DNA from: Leptolyngbya sp. NIES-3755
GTDB lineage: Bacteria > Cyanobacteriota > Cyanobacteriia > Leptolyngbyales > Leptolyngbyaceae
Reading direction: 5' to 3'
Length of the DNA: 64,000 nt
Assembly: GCA_001548435.1 (NCBI GenBank)
Contig: AP017308.1
Location: 4,349,030-4,413,029, forward strand
Of the stretch, positions 44,307-53,363 are shown piece by piece. Position numbers and translations under genes: made by a program. Under the pieces are notes generated by a model. That model saw only the letters and a program-made list of their open reading frames with translations, made no database searches and was not told the origin of the DNA. Each line of letters starts with the position of its first letter. Position 1 is the stretch's first letter.

Positions 44307-44927
44307 ATGAATTTTGATGCAGCGCATTTGGGCGAGTGGATCAAGCACGTTGGACCGATCGTGGGTCACTTGGTGATTTGGGCGATCGTATTTGCGGAAT
44401 CGGGCTTATTCGTCGGATTTTTCCTTCCAGGCGATAGTTTGCTCTTCACAGCGGGATTTCTCGCCTCGGCTCATATTCTGAGTTTGCCCATTTTGGCGCT
44501 TGGGTGCTTTGTTTCAGCCGTATTGGGAGATAGTATCGGCTATTGGACGGGGAACAGATTCGGGCGAAAACTCTTCCAGAAAGAAGACTCCTGGCTGTTT
44601 CACAAGAAGCATATTGTGTCGGCTCAGGGGTTTTACGATAAACACGGACGAAAAGCGATCGTACTGGCAAGATTTGTCCCGATCGTGCGAACGTTTGCCC
44701 CGATCGTTGCCGGAATTGCGGCGATGAACTATCGGACGTTCTTTTCGTTTAATGTGGTTGGGGGGTTGATGTGGACGTTTGGATTAACGACTTTGGGATA
44801 TTCTCTCGGTGCGCTGATTCCAGATGTCGATCGATACCTTTTACCGATCGTGCTCGTTATTATTGTGGTTTCGCTCTTGCCCTCGATTTTTCACATCTAC
44901 CAGGAACATAAGTCCAACAGACCTTGA
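44307..44927 (+). CDS. DedA family membrane protein
   Basis: 206 aa, paralog of the preceding gene: FAESGLFVGFFLPGDSLLFTAGFLA, GDSIGYWTGNRFGRKLF, FYDKHGRKAIVLARFVPIVRTFAPIVAGIAAM and FFSFNVVGGLMWTFGLTTLGYSLG. The two differ in the first membrane motif (PPIPSE versus LPGDSL), so they represent different DedA subgroups rather than a recent duplication. Its stop overlaps the start of the ABC exporter gene. Confidence 0.92.
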   Translation: MNFDAAHLGEWIKHVGPIVGHLVIWAIVFAESGLFVGFFLPGDSLLFTAGFLASAHILSLPILALGCFVSAVLGDSIGYWTGNRFGRKLFQKEDSWLFHKKHIVSAQGFYDKHGRKAIVLARFVPIVRTFAPIVAGIAAMNYRTFFSFNVVGGLMWTFGLTTLGYSLGALIPDVDRYLLPIVLVIIVVSLLPSIFHIYQEHKSNRP

Positions 44928-46648
44928 AACAGCGTTCTAACTACTGGCAGCTTATTCCCTACATTCGCCCCCAATGGCGCACGATCTCGTATGCGTTGAT
45001 GTGTGCGGTGATATTTGCGGTTACATGGCCCGTTCTCGCATTTTTTGCTGAGAAAATGGCGCGGTTTATCGGTGAAGGGCGAATTGCCGCGATCGCAGAA
45101 ACGGCAGTCTATGTGATTCTGATTTGGGGCGCACAGAAACTCGCGCAGTATGGACAAGAAACGCTGATTGCAAAGGCGGCACTGTCGATTGCAATGGAAT
45201 TGAGAAATCGCACGTTTGCTCATATTCAGCGATTGAGTTTGGCGTATTTTGAAACGGTGAAGACGGGGGATTTATCGTATCGGCTGACGGAAGATGTCGA
45301 TCGAATTGGCGAAGTCGTTCAAAAGCTGTTTAGTCAATTTGTGCCGAACCTGCTGAAACTGTTTGCGATGTTGGGCACGATGCTCTACTTTAACTGGCAG
45401 TTGACGTTAGCGACTTTTATTGTGGCTCCGCTATTGGCATTTTTGACCGCTTGGTTTGGGGAAAAGATGCGAAAGCTGTCTTACCGCAGTCAGAGCCGGA
45501 TTTCGGATGTGTCCGCGCTGCTGATTGAACTGTTAAGTGGCGTGAGATTGGTGCGGGCGTTTGCAGCGGAAGAGTATGCGATCGAACAATTCCGTCGAGG
45601 CTCAGAACGCAATCGTCAAGCGAGATATGCGGCAGAACGCCTGAGAGCCATTCAATACCCGGTTCAAGGATTTTTAGATGCGGTCGGAATCGTTGTGCTT
45701 TTACTGGTTGGAACTTGGCAGATTTCTCAAGGAAACTTGACTCCAAGTGAATTTATTGGGTTCGTGACGGCGGTGGCGATGTTGTTTGAGCCGATTAGTA
45801 CCGTGACGCTGAACTATAACGAGTTTAAGCAAGGAGAAGCTTCGGTCGATCGGGTGTTTGAACTGTTGCAGATTCGACCGTCGATCGTAGAAAGTCCAAA
45901 TGCTCAGGAGTTACGACCCGTCACAGGCAGAATCGAGTTTGAGAATGTGAGTTTTGCTTACAGACCTGATCGACCTGTTTTACAAGATTTGAATCTGCGA
46001 GTGTTGCCAGGTGAAATGGTTGCTTTAGTAGGCGCATCTGGAGCGGGAAAAACAACTTTAGTAAATTTGATTCCACGCTTTTATGATCCGCAGCAGGGCG
46101 ATATTTGGATTGATGGCATCAATATTCGAGATGTAACTTTGAAGAGTCTGCGGCATCAGATCGGGATTGTGCCACAGGAGACAACTTTGTTCACAGGTAC
46201 GATCGCACAAAATATCGCGTTTGGACAGCTTGATTTTGATCTAAAAGCGGTGCAGGCAGCAGCGAAAATTGCCAATGCTCATCAGTTTATTAGCCAGTTT
46301 CCCGATGGATACGAGACTTGGGTTGGGGAACGGGGCGTGAATTTGTCTGGAGGACAGCGGCAGAGATTAGCGATCGCACGTGCGGTTCTTCTAAACCCAA
46401 GAATTTTGATTCTCGATGAAGCGACTTCTGCACTAGATTCGGAGTCGGAAGCGCTTGTACAGGAAGCTTTAGAGCGGATTATGCAGGGGAGAACGGTGTT
46501 TATTATCGCGCATCGGTTGGCGACGGTGAGACGAGTCGATCGAATTTTGGTAATGGAAAAAGGGCGCGTGGTTGAGGCGGGAACCCATCACGAACTAATT
46601 GCTGAGGGTGGGCGGTATGCTCGGTTTTATGCTCAGCAGTTTAGTTAA
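44924..46648 (+). CDS. ABC exporter, fused permease and ATPase
   Basis: 574 aa starting at TTG 44924, translationally coupled (TTGA) to the DedA gene. Six transmembrane helices (about 20-300) and a nucleotide-binding domain with GASGAGKTT, VPQETTLFTG, LSGGQRQRLAIARA, ILILDEATSALD and IAHRLAT. MsbA-like lipid or glycolipid exporter. The tight coupling to DedA genes suggests a shared role in lipid movement across the cytoplasmic membrane; this is inference. Confidence 0.94.
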   Translation: MKQRSNYWQLIPYIRPQWRTISYALMCAVIFAVTWPVLAFFAEKMARFIGEGRIAAIAETAVYVILIWGAQKLAQYGQETLIAKAALSIAMELRNRTFAHIQRLSLAYFETVKTGDLSYRLTEDVDRIGEVVQKLFSQFVPNLLKLFAMLGTMLYFNWQLTLATFIVAPLLAFLTAWFGEKMRKLSYRSQSRISDVSALLIELLSGVRLVRAFAAEEYAIEQFRRGSERNRQARYAAERLRAIQYPVQGFLDAVGIVVLLLVGTWQISQGNLTPSEFIGFVTAVAMLFEPISTVTLNYNEFKQGEASVDRVFELLQIRPSIVESPNAQELRPVTGRIEFENVSFAYRPDRPVLQDLNLRVLPGEMVALVGASGAGKTTLVNLIPRFYDPQQGDIWIDGINIRDVTLKSLRHQIGIVPQETTLFTGTIAQNIAFGQLDFDLKAVQAAAKIANAHQFISQFPDGYETWVGERGVNLSGGQRQRLAIARAVLLNPRILILDEATSALDSESEALVQEALERIMQGRTVFIIAHRLATVRRVDRILVMEKGRVVEAGTHHELIAEGGRYARFYAQQFS

Positions 46649-46720
46649 AACAACATAAGCTCTACAATCAAAGTACGCTCAAACTGTGAAAGCGCTGAAC
46701 CCACTCAGGAGCAGGGGCAG

Positions 46721-47347
46721 ATGACGACATTACTGATTCAAACTGAGCAAATTCCTTTAACGGTTAGCTTTCCAGCATTGGTTCAAATGACCGATGAACA
46801 ATTTTATGAGTTCTGCCAAGCCAATCGAGAGTTACGCATTGAGCGGACGGCGAAAGGAGAAGTAATTATTATGCCGCCTGCTTTTTCGGATACGGGAAAT
46901 CGGAATGTGAAAATCAGTCAACAAGTTGCGAATTGGGCTGATCAAGATGGAACAGGCGAAGCATTTGATTCGAGTGCTGGATTTACCTTGCCGAATGGAG
47001 CAACACGATCGCCAGACACTTCCTGGATTCGCTTAGAGCGGTGGAATACTTTAACCGATGAACAGAAAGCTTCATTCGCGCCGATTTGTCCTGATTTTGT
47101 GATCGAGTTGAGATCGTCAAGCGATACCCTGACAGGACTGCAAACCAAAATGCAGGAATATATCGACAATGGAGCGATTTTAGGGTTTTTGATCGACCCT
47201 TGCGGTATCTGCGAAGCAGCGCGCAAAAATCGCACGGTTCACGTTTACCGTCCAGGTCGCGACTCTGAAATTCTCGAAAATCCTGAAACAGTCAGCGGTG
47301 ATCCAGAATTGCCAGGATTTGTATTACGAATGGCGAAAATTTGGTAA
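46721..47347 (+). CDS. Uma2 family endonuclease-like protein
   Basis: 208 aa of the Uma2/DUF820 family, with a restriction-endonuclease fold. Typical pattern: MTDEQFYEFCQANRELRIERTAKGEVIIMPP, GATRSPDTSWI, CPDFVIELRSSSDTLTGLQTKMQEYIDNGAILGFLIDP. The acidic/Lys residues of the PD-(D/E)XK site (Asp, Glu of FVIELR) are present. These genes are multiplied in cyanobacteria, often linked to mobile DNA; the role is uncertain. SD-like AGGAG upstream of the ATG. Confidence 0.88.
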   Translation: MTTLLIQTEQIPLTVSFPALVQMTDEQFYEFCQANRELRIERTAKGEVIIMPPAFSDTGNRNVKISQQVANWADQDGTGEAFDSSAGFTLPNGATRSPDTSWIRLERWNTLTDEQKASFAPICPDFVIELRSSSDTLTGLQTKMQEYIDNGAILGFLIDPCGICEAARKNRTVHVYRPGRDSEILENPETVSGDPELPGFVLRMAKIW

Positions 47348-47500
47348 GTCGATCGAGATTTCGTTTCGGATTCGATCGCAGATTTCGGGAATCAATAAAT
47401 CAAGTCGGGTAATCCACGGCTCAAATGATTCCTAGAAAATAATCTGCATGGCAATTACACAAGAACAATTTGATCATCTTGTCAAAAAGCTTGAAGGCTG

Positions 47501-47508
47501 CTCACAGC
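47501..47508. repeat. Target-site duplication, left copy (IS1-type)
   Basis: CTCACAGC, repeated at 48367-48374. Confidence 0.92.
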
Positions 47509-48366
47509 GGTAGTGCTATTAAGGAAAGGATGAAGAAAATATGCTGATTTTAGACGAGGATACTTGACTGTTGTTCGTTATAGTGATGAATGAAGTTCCA
47601 GATAGCAGCAATGTGATTGTCAACTTTCTTCGAGAATGACAAGGTTTTTCGCACTAATCGAGACACTCGTTGCCGTAAGGTATTGTTAAAGCGCTCAATG
47701 TAGCTCGTCAAACCACTGCTTTTGTCTACAGGTCGATGACGTGAACTTGGGAGGGCAGGTGGATAAGAAACCCAGAAATCGGTATAGCAAACGGCGCATT
47801 GACGATAGACCGCAGGCAAAGATTGCCAGAGCGCAGTTGCTGATTCACTCGAACGGTCTCCAACATAACACCCGACAACTTCGCGAGTTTCAACATCGAG
47901 CGCTAACCACACCCATTGCTCATTGCCTTTGTCATCGACGAACGACCATAACTCGTCCATCTGCACATTCAAGCGTTTCCGGGGTTTTGGTTGCACTTGC
48001 ACTGAGCGAGGAACGGTTTGATAGTAAGCATTCACGTATTGCTGCAACCAGCTTTCGCTGACTTGCAAGCTTCGAGCGATACCAGCAAGCGGAATCTTTT
48101 CGAGCAGCATTCGCTCGATTGTGGACTTGGTATCATCGCCAATCCGTTTCCATTTTGGATTCTCGACGAACTGCCGTCCACAATCGCGACATTTGTAGTT
48201 CTGGTTCCCGTGGCGAGTCGTGCCATTTTTGTTGATGTCATGAGAGCCACAGTTCGGACAGGTCAGTAAGGGTTTGATCATCAGCGTTGTGTCAGCAGGC
48301 AAGGTTAGGCTACTTCTCCATTCTCGCTCACGCTTTTTTTTACGTCATTTCCTAAATAGCACTACC
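47509..48366 (-). mobile_element. IS1-family insertion sequence, 858 bp
   Basis: Terminal inverted repeats GGTAGTGCTATTAAGGAAA (left) and, on the complement of the right end, GGTAGTGCTATTTAGGAAA, differing at one base; 8-bp target duplication. Carries a single-ORF IS1 transposase on the minus strand. Intact ends and a perfect duplication point to recent insertion. Confidence 0.94.
47550..48281 (-). CDS. IS1-family transposase, single-ORF type
   Basis: Start at ATG 48281 (MIKPLLTCPNCGS). 243 aa that unite the InsA zinc finger (CPNCGSHDINKNG with CRDCGRQF), the HTH (LAGIARSLQVSESWLQQYV) and the InsB catalytic part: QMDELWSFVDDKGNEQW, CYTDFWVSY and SYIERFNNTLRQR (DDE). No frameshift is needed, unlike classical IS1, so it should be functional. 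Confidence 0.93.
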   Translation of the reverse strand: MIKPLLTCPNCGSHDINKNGTTRHGNQNYKCRDCGRQFVENPKWKRIGDDTKSTIERMLLEKIPLAGIARSLQVSESWLQQYVNAYYQTVPRSVQVQPKPRKRLNVQMDELWSFVDDKGNEQWVWLALDVETREVVGCYVGDRSSESATALWQSLPAVYRQCAVCYTDFWVSYPPALPSSRHRPVDKSSGLTSYIERFNNTLRQRVSRLVRKTLSFSKKVDNHIAAIWNFIHHYNEQQSSILV

Positions 48367-48374
48367 CTCACAGC
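48367..48374. repeat. Target-site duplication, right copy (IS1-type)
   Basis: CTCACAGC, partner of 47501-47508. Confidence 0.92.
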
Positions 48375-50191
48375 AATCTCCCGGTAGTTATCGCTTGCGT
48401 GTCGCACTTTTGGCTGTTCTCGGTTATGGTTACATCTTTTTGATTCTGGCTGGATTGCTGGTTGGGGTGTGGCTCGTAGTTACCCTGGCAATGTCGGTTC
48501 GTCGAGTCAATTCGGTTATTGTTCAACTCTTCTTTTTGTTGCTGGTTCCTGCTTGGATGATTGCCCGATCGCTGTGGGTGACATTCTCGCCCCCCGAAGG
48601 ATTGAGGCTCGATCGACAAAAAGTTCCACAGATGTTTGCGCTCGTTGATGAACTCACGACCAAGCTTGATGCTCCAAAGTTTCACAATATTTTACTCACG
48701 CCTGATTTCAACATGGCGGTGATGCAAGTTCCAAGATTAGGAATTTTTGGATGGCAAGAGAACTATCTGATTGTTGGACTGCCCATTTTGCAAGGACTCA
48801 CACTGGATCAAGTGAAGGCAGTTCTAGCACATGAAATTGGGCATTTGTCTGGGAATCATTCGCGGTTTGGGGGTTGGATTTATCGAATACGGAAAACTTG
48901 GTTTCAGCTTTATGACCGAATTCATCAGAGCGATCGACAAGGCGTTTCAGTCTTATTTGATCGCTTTCTAAGCTGGTATTTTCCAACGTTCAACGCTTAT
49001 TCGTTTGTGTTGGCGCGGATGAATGAGTATGATGCCGATCGATGTGCAGCGGAACTGGCAGGAAAGCAGAATGTTGCGGATGTTTTAACTAATGTTGAAC
49101 TGAAATCGCGATTTCTCGATCGAGAATTTTGGGCAGGGATCTATCAAGGCGTTGAAGACCAACCTGATCCACCTGCTAATGCTTATTCTTTGATGCTTAC
49201 GAAGCTGAAGGGGACAGTCCCACCAGAGAAGAGCGATCAGTGGATTCAAGAGGCATTGTCAGAACAAACAACGAACGAAGATACACATCCTTGTTTTCGC
49301 GATCGCTTAAAAGCATTAGGATTCGATCGTCCTCCGATTGAGCCTGCTCCGGTTGAAGTGAGTGCAGCCGAAATTCTTTTGGGCGATACCGTGAACGAAT
49401 TTGTTGCGGAATTTAATCGATCGTGGCGAGAAGCACAAGCAACTCCTTGGAGACAGCGCTATGCTCATCTATCTGAGGTCAAAGCTAAGCTCGAAGCCTT
49501 AGAAGAGAAGACAGAACTATCTGATGATGAAGTTTGGAAGAAAGCTTACTATGTTCTGGAACTGCGCGGAAATGAAGCAGCGATGCCTGATTTGAAAGAG
49601 GTATTGGTGAGACAGCCTGATCATGTTGCTGCAAACTTCACTTTGGGTGAGGCACTGTTGAGACAAGGAGATGCGGCGGGTGTTGAATGTATTGAGAAAG
49701 CGATCGCACAACAGTTCAATCTCGTGATTGATGGCTGTAAGTTGATTCACGATTTCTATGTGCAACAAGATCAGATCGAGCAAGCGAATCACTATCGCGA
49801 TAAGGCTGAACAGCACTACGAATTGATGCAGAAAGCAGAGCAAGAGCGAGAAAGTATCAGCATTCATGATCAGCTTAAACCTCATACTCTCACGACCGAG
49901 GAGATTGATTCGCTTCGACAACAGTTGCAAACTTACAGTGATATCAAAGAGGCATATTTAGCAGAGAAGGTTGTGAACTATCTTCCAGAAGCACGTTTCT
50001 GTTTTCTAGGGATTGTTCGCAAACAGGGCTTACTCGATTCTAAAGATGCAGCCCAAAAGCTATTTAGTCAGGTTGTTGAACAGGTGGAGTTCCCCACTGA
50101 GGTTTACATCATTGTGTTTGAAGGTAATGAATTTAAGGAGAAAATTGCTAGTGTTGAACAGTCTTTGATTCTTCAGCAATAGTAGGTTAGA

Positions 50192-50229
50192 AGATTGCTC
50201 TCAATTACTCTAAGAACTGAGAGCAATCT
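50192..50229. terminator. Hairpin between convergent genes
   Basis: Perfect 12-bp stem AGATTGCTCTCA / TGAGAGCAATCT (50192-50203/50218-50229), loop 14 nt. It ends within the stop codon of the minus-strand gene. The T tract is poor, but position and symmetry suit a bidirectional terminator. Confidence 0.65.
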
Positions 50230-51196
50230 ACTTAAACTGAAGGGCAACTGGATTATTTCTCTGAAACTCGTACCACGATCGCTTTAGTTCATCGGGTGCA
50301 GGAAACCGCGAATCATACACCGTAATGACATTTGTTAGCTCACGTCCCGCAGGTTGAACAATCCGATTTCCCAGCGCTAATGCAACCGAAGTTCCTCCAT
50401 CTAAGTTCATCGCTTCATGAGCACCAATCGATCGCATAATTGCCGCTTCTTTTTCCAATGTGATCGGCTTGTGAAACGTGACGAGATAAAGTCGATCGCC
50501 ATTTTTGGGAAAGCCGATCGCGATTCTTTTAGCAACTCCCGAAACAGCCGGATCACTAAACCCTTCTTGTTTTGGATTGATCGAAATCTTGCCTTGTTTT
50601 AACAATCGAGGTCCAGCAGTTAGCGAAAACCAATGTTGATTCCATTGGGGTTTGCCTTCAGTTCGGGCTGTCACCATTTCAGGACGGTTGCCGCGACGAA
50701 TTCCCAAAGTCGTGCCGTAGTTCTCCCAAGGGCTGTACTTTAGAACGCGCCCACCTGCAACCATATTGCCCATGACGCGCTTTTGGTCGTCCATGCTGAA
50801 GAAGGTTCCACTTGCAGTTAAAGCGGCTCTGTGGCGGCGTACCATTGCTTCAAAGGGTTCATCCCCGCGTGTCGATCGAGCACTGTTCGCTTGAGTTGCT
50901 TGATTGGCAAGACCGATACTAATAAAGGTTTTTGGGTCAGTTAAATCGATCGTGGCAAGTCGAATCGGGACTCCTGCGATCGTGCGTTCCACCACTGAGA
51001 TCGGACGAGCAATTTTAGCGCGTTCCGCAACTTCAACCGCGATCGGAACCGCGACAGGTTCGGGCGCAACCGACAGTCGGGGAAAGAGAATTGCACAAGT
51101 AAAGAGCGTACAAGTCGCTGTAACTGAGAAGCTACCGGGAACAGACGACAACCAACGGATCATGCAGCGTTTTCGATGAGAAACTCTGTCAATCAT
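50228..51196 (-). CDS. Exported phosphodiester glycosidase-family protein (NAGPA domain)
   Basis: 322 aa from ATG 51196 (AAGG just upstream); ATG 51163 is possible. A signal-anchor follows (WLSSVPGSFSVTATCTLFTCAILF). The NAGPA/DUF2233 domain (about 70-310) shows HRAALTASGTFFSMDD, WFSLTAGPRLLKQGKI, and HEAMNLDGGTSVALALGNRIV with the NLDGG signature. In animals this fold uncovers mannose-6-phosphate; bacterial members probably cleave exopolysaccharide or wall glycan phosphodiesters outside the cytoplasm. A distant paralog lies at 61646. Confidence 0.87.
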   Translation of the reverse strand: MIDRVSHRKRCMIRWLSSVPGSFSVTATCTLFTCAILFPRLSVAPEPVAVPIAVEVAERAKIARPISVVERTIAGVPIRLATIDLTDPKTFISIGLANQATQANSARSTRGDEPFEAMVRRHRAALTASGTFFSMDDQKRVMGNMVAGGRVLKYSPWENYGTTLGIRRGNRPEMVTARTEGKPQWNQHWFSLTAGPRLLKQGKISINPKQEGFSDPAVSGVAKRIAIGFPKNGDRLYLVTFHKPITLEKEAAIMRSIGAHEAMNLDGGTSVALALGNRIVQPAGRELTNVITVYDSRFPAPDELKRSWYEFQRNNPVALQFK

Positions 51197-51382
51197 GCCT
51201 TGCTGATGTATTTTTCAAAAATTGATTAAAAATACGTAATATCTCCTAGCAAAAGTCTTCCCATCGGTAGAGGAAGAAATGTTGCTTTCTCCACACATGA
51301 GATTATTCTCCATAGAAATACGGATTTGACCGAGAAATTGCATCCCGGTTCAGCAAAAGTTTATCGATCGATAAAGTTGCAA

Positions 51383-52246
51383 TCAAAACAAGGTCATGAC
51401 AATTACACCAAACACCATGATGGCTGCTCCAAGTAGTCGTTCTCGTAATCCTCGTTCGTGAAACAAGAAATGTCCAAATAGAACGCTGATCAAGGCACTC
51501 ATTCGCTTAATCGCAATCACTTGAGTGACTAAGGTGTAAGTGACAGCAATCATTTGAAAGGTAATTGCGATCGCATGAAAGAACCCAATCAGCATCAATG
51601 GTTTGAGGTTCGGCAGAATTTGATGGAACTTGCGGCGGGAATTGAACACTGCGATCGGGAACATTCCGACAGCGAGATAGCTATACAACGCAGTAGACCA
51701 AAACAATGGCGAGGAATGTACAACCCCAATTTTGTCAAAGTTCGAGGTAATGCTCCAGATAAAAGCAACCATTAACATGAATCGACTCCCTTGATTGCGA
51801 ACCAGTGCTCTTAGCGGTGCAAAGTAACCATTCTTGCGTTCTCGTAAGTTCAGCACATAAGAGCCAATAACAATTAAAAGAATCCCGATCGCATCTGCAC
51901 CCGTTGGATTCTCATGCACAATCAGTGGCGAAGTGACTAAAAGAAAGAGCGGTGTCAAAGTCACTAACGGAACTGTTAAAGACAGATCTGCAACTTGTAG
52001 AGCACGAACATAGAGAATGAATGAAACAACATTCAAGCTACCTCCGATGAATAATGCTATCCAAAACTGAGGTTCTATCTTTGGAACTCCACTTAGTAAG
52101 AGTAACGGAACGAGAAAGATCACAGCAAAAATATTTGCAACCCAAGCCACGATATACACATCGAGATTTTTGAGACTGTGCTTACTGGAAACGTCCTTCA
52201 AAGACTCGAAAAAAGCCGTTAAAATTGCAAATGCTAACCAAATCAT
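51383..52246 (-). CDS. EamA/DMT family transporter
   Basis: Start at ATG 52246 (MIWLAFAILTAFFESLKDVSSK), where the first helix begins; the open frame extends to 52291. 287 aa, ten transmembrane helices in two homologous halves of five, with the EamA pattern (SLTVPLVTLTPLFLLVTSPLIVHE; IKRMSALISVLFGHFLFHERG). Drug/metabolite exporter; substrate unknown. Only 9 bp separate its start from the divergent miaE-like gene. Confidence 0.9.
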   Translation of the reverse strand: MIWLAFAILTAFFESLKDVSSKHSLKNLDVYIVAWVANIFAVIFLVPLLLLSGVPKIEPQFWIALFIGGSLNVVSFILYVRALQVADLSLTVPLVTLTPLFLLVTSPLIVHENPTGADAIGILLIVIGSYVLNLRERKNGYFAPLRALVRNQGSRFMLMVAFIWSITSNFDKIGVVHSSPLFWSTALYSYLAVGMFPIAVFNSRRKFHQILPNLKPLMLIGFFHAIAITFQMIAVTYTLVTQVIAIKRMSALISVLFGHFLFHERGLRERLLGAAIMVFGVIVMTLF

Positions 52247-52255
52247 GAGAATCCC

Positions 52256-52852
52256 GTGGTTTCTTCTTTTCCGACGATTCGCTTTCTCCAACAGCCCACT
52301 TCTGAAGCTTGGGTCGATCAGGCATTGGCAAACCTAGATACCATTCTGCTTGATCATTCTCACTGTGAGCGTAAAGCCGCAGGAGTCGCACTGAATCTAA
52401 TGTTTCGTTATCCTTCGAGTGCGAAATTGGTGCGAATGTTAACAGCGATCGCGCAAGAAGAGTTAGAACACTTTGAGCAAGTAAACCAGATTTTAGAGCG
52501 GCGGTCTATCCCTCTCGCGCCACTTGCTCCCCCGCCGTATGGGGCAAGCCTGAATAAACAGATCCGCGTCCGAGAACCCGATCGTATGTTAGATTCGCTG
52601 CTAGTTTCAGGACTCATCGAGGCTCGAAGTCATGAGCGTTTAGGACTATTGGCAGAGCATTGTGACGATCGAGAATTGGCAAAATTTTATCGAGCATTGA
52701 TGGCATCCGAAGCGCGACACTATGGCGTGTATTGGACATTGGCAGACACTTACTTTGAGCGATCGCAGATGAATCAACGCTTGGAAGAATTAGGCGCGAT
52801 CGAGAGCGAGATCCTTTCTACGCTTTATCCTCAACCGAGAATTCATAGCTAA
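52256..52852 (+). CDS. miaE: tRNA-(ms2io6A)-hydroxylase-like protein
   Basis: 198 aa from GTG 52256. Ferritin-like di-iron protein with ligands in DHSHCERKAAG, QEELEHFEQVN, EARSHERLGLL and SEARHYGVYW. MiaE hydroxylates the isopentenyl group of modified A37 in tRNAs. Full length. The start codon is assumed; no in-frame ATG lies near, and the upstream region is almost entirely occupied by the divergent transporter gene. Abuts a GNAT gene. Confidence 0.9.
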   Translation: MVSSFPTIRFLQQPTSEAWVDQALANLDTILLDHSHCERKAAGVALNLMFRYPSSAKLVRMLTAIAQEELEHFEQVNQILERRSIPLAPLAPPPYGASLNKQIRVREPDRMLDSLLVSGLIEARSHERLGLLAEHCDDRELAKFYRALMASEARHYGVYWTLADTYFERSQMNQRLEELGAIESEILSTLYPQPRIHS

Positions 52853-53328
52853 TGCAATATCAAGATTTCCTGATCCGTAGTTGGCAGCCGCTCGATCGAC
52901 AAACTGCTTTTAATTTGATTGGGTCGGTATTGGCAGAATATGGATTGAAACAAGAACCGAAAGGAGCCGATCGAGATGTTCTGGAAGTGGAAGAGTTTTA
53001 TCAGAAGAAAAATGGCGAATTTTGGGTGATTGAGCGCGATCGCAAATTAGTCGGAACAGGTGCTTATTATCCGATTTCACGCGGTGAGAATGCTGTTGAA
53101 ATTCGCAAGATGTATTTATTACCCGAAGCGCGAGGAGTTGGACTTGGAAAGTTTTTACTCAAAGAATTGGAAAACGCGATCGCGAAAAAAGGCTTTAATC
53201 AAATCTGGATCGAGACTGCCAGCGTTCTTAAAGAAGCCGTACAACTGTATGAACGTTACGGATATCAGCCGAGTACTGGAGTTGAAACATTGAGATGCGA
53301 CAAAGTTTATGTAAAATACTTGGTCTAA
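52852..53328 (+). CDS. GNAT family N-acetyltransferase
   Basis: 158 aa, starting on the base after the miaE coding end (TAATG overlap). Acetyl-CoA motif A is clear: VEIRKMYLLPEARGVGLGKFLLKELENAI, with motif B region LYERYGYQPS. The target amine cannot be predicted. Probably cotranscribed with miaE and with the gene 35 bp downstream. Confidence 0.92.
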   Translation: MQYQDFLIRSWQPLDRQTAFNLIGSVLAEYGLKQEPKGADRDVLEVEEFYQKKNGEFWVIERDRKLVGTGAYYPISRGENAVEIRKMYLLPEARGVGLGKFLLKELENAIAKKGFNQIWIETASVLKEAVQLYERYGYQPSTGVETLRCDKVYVKYLV

Positions 53329-53363
53329 GGAACTCACATCTTTGATCGATTGGATCACACCTT

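Larger units (their letters stand above)
47448..50182 (+). pseudogene. M48 family peptidase split by an IS1-type insertion
   Basis: Coding parts are 47448-47508 and 48375-50182. Removing 47509-48374 joins ...KLEGCSQ/QSPGSYRLRVALLAV in frame and gives about 622 aa. The large part has two N-terminal transmembrane helices, the zinc motif HEIGH (AHEIGHLSGNH), a downstream Glu in NEYDADRCAAEL and a TPR-like C-terminal half (LKEVLVRQPDHVAANFTLGEALLRQGD). M48 enzymes are membrane-associated zinc endopeptidases of protein quality control. TTG at 48395 could still start a protein lacking only the first 27 residues, so activity may not be lost. Confidence 0.88.
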
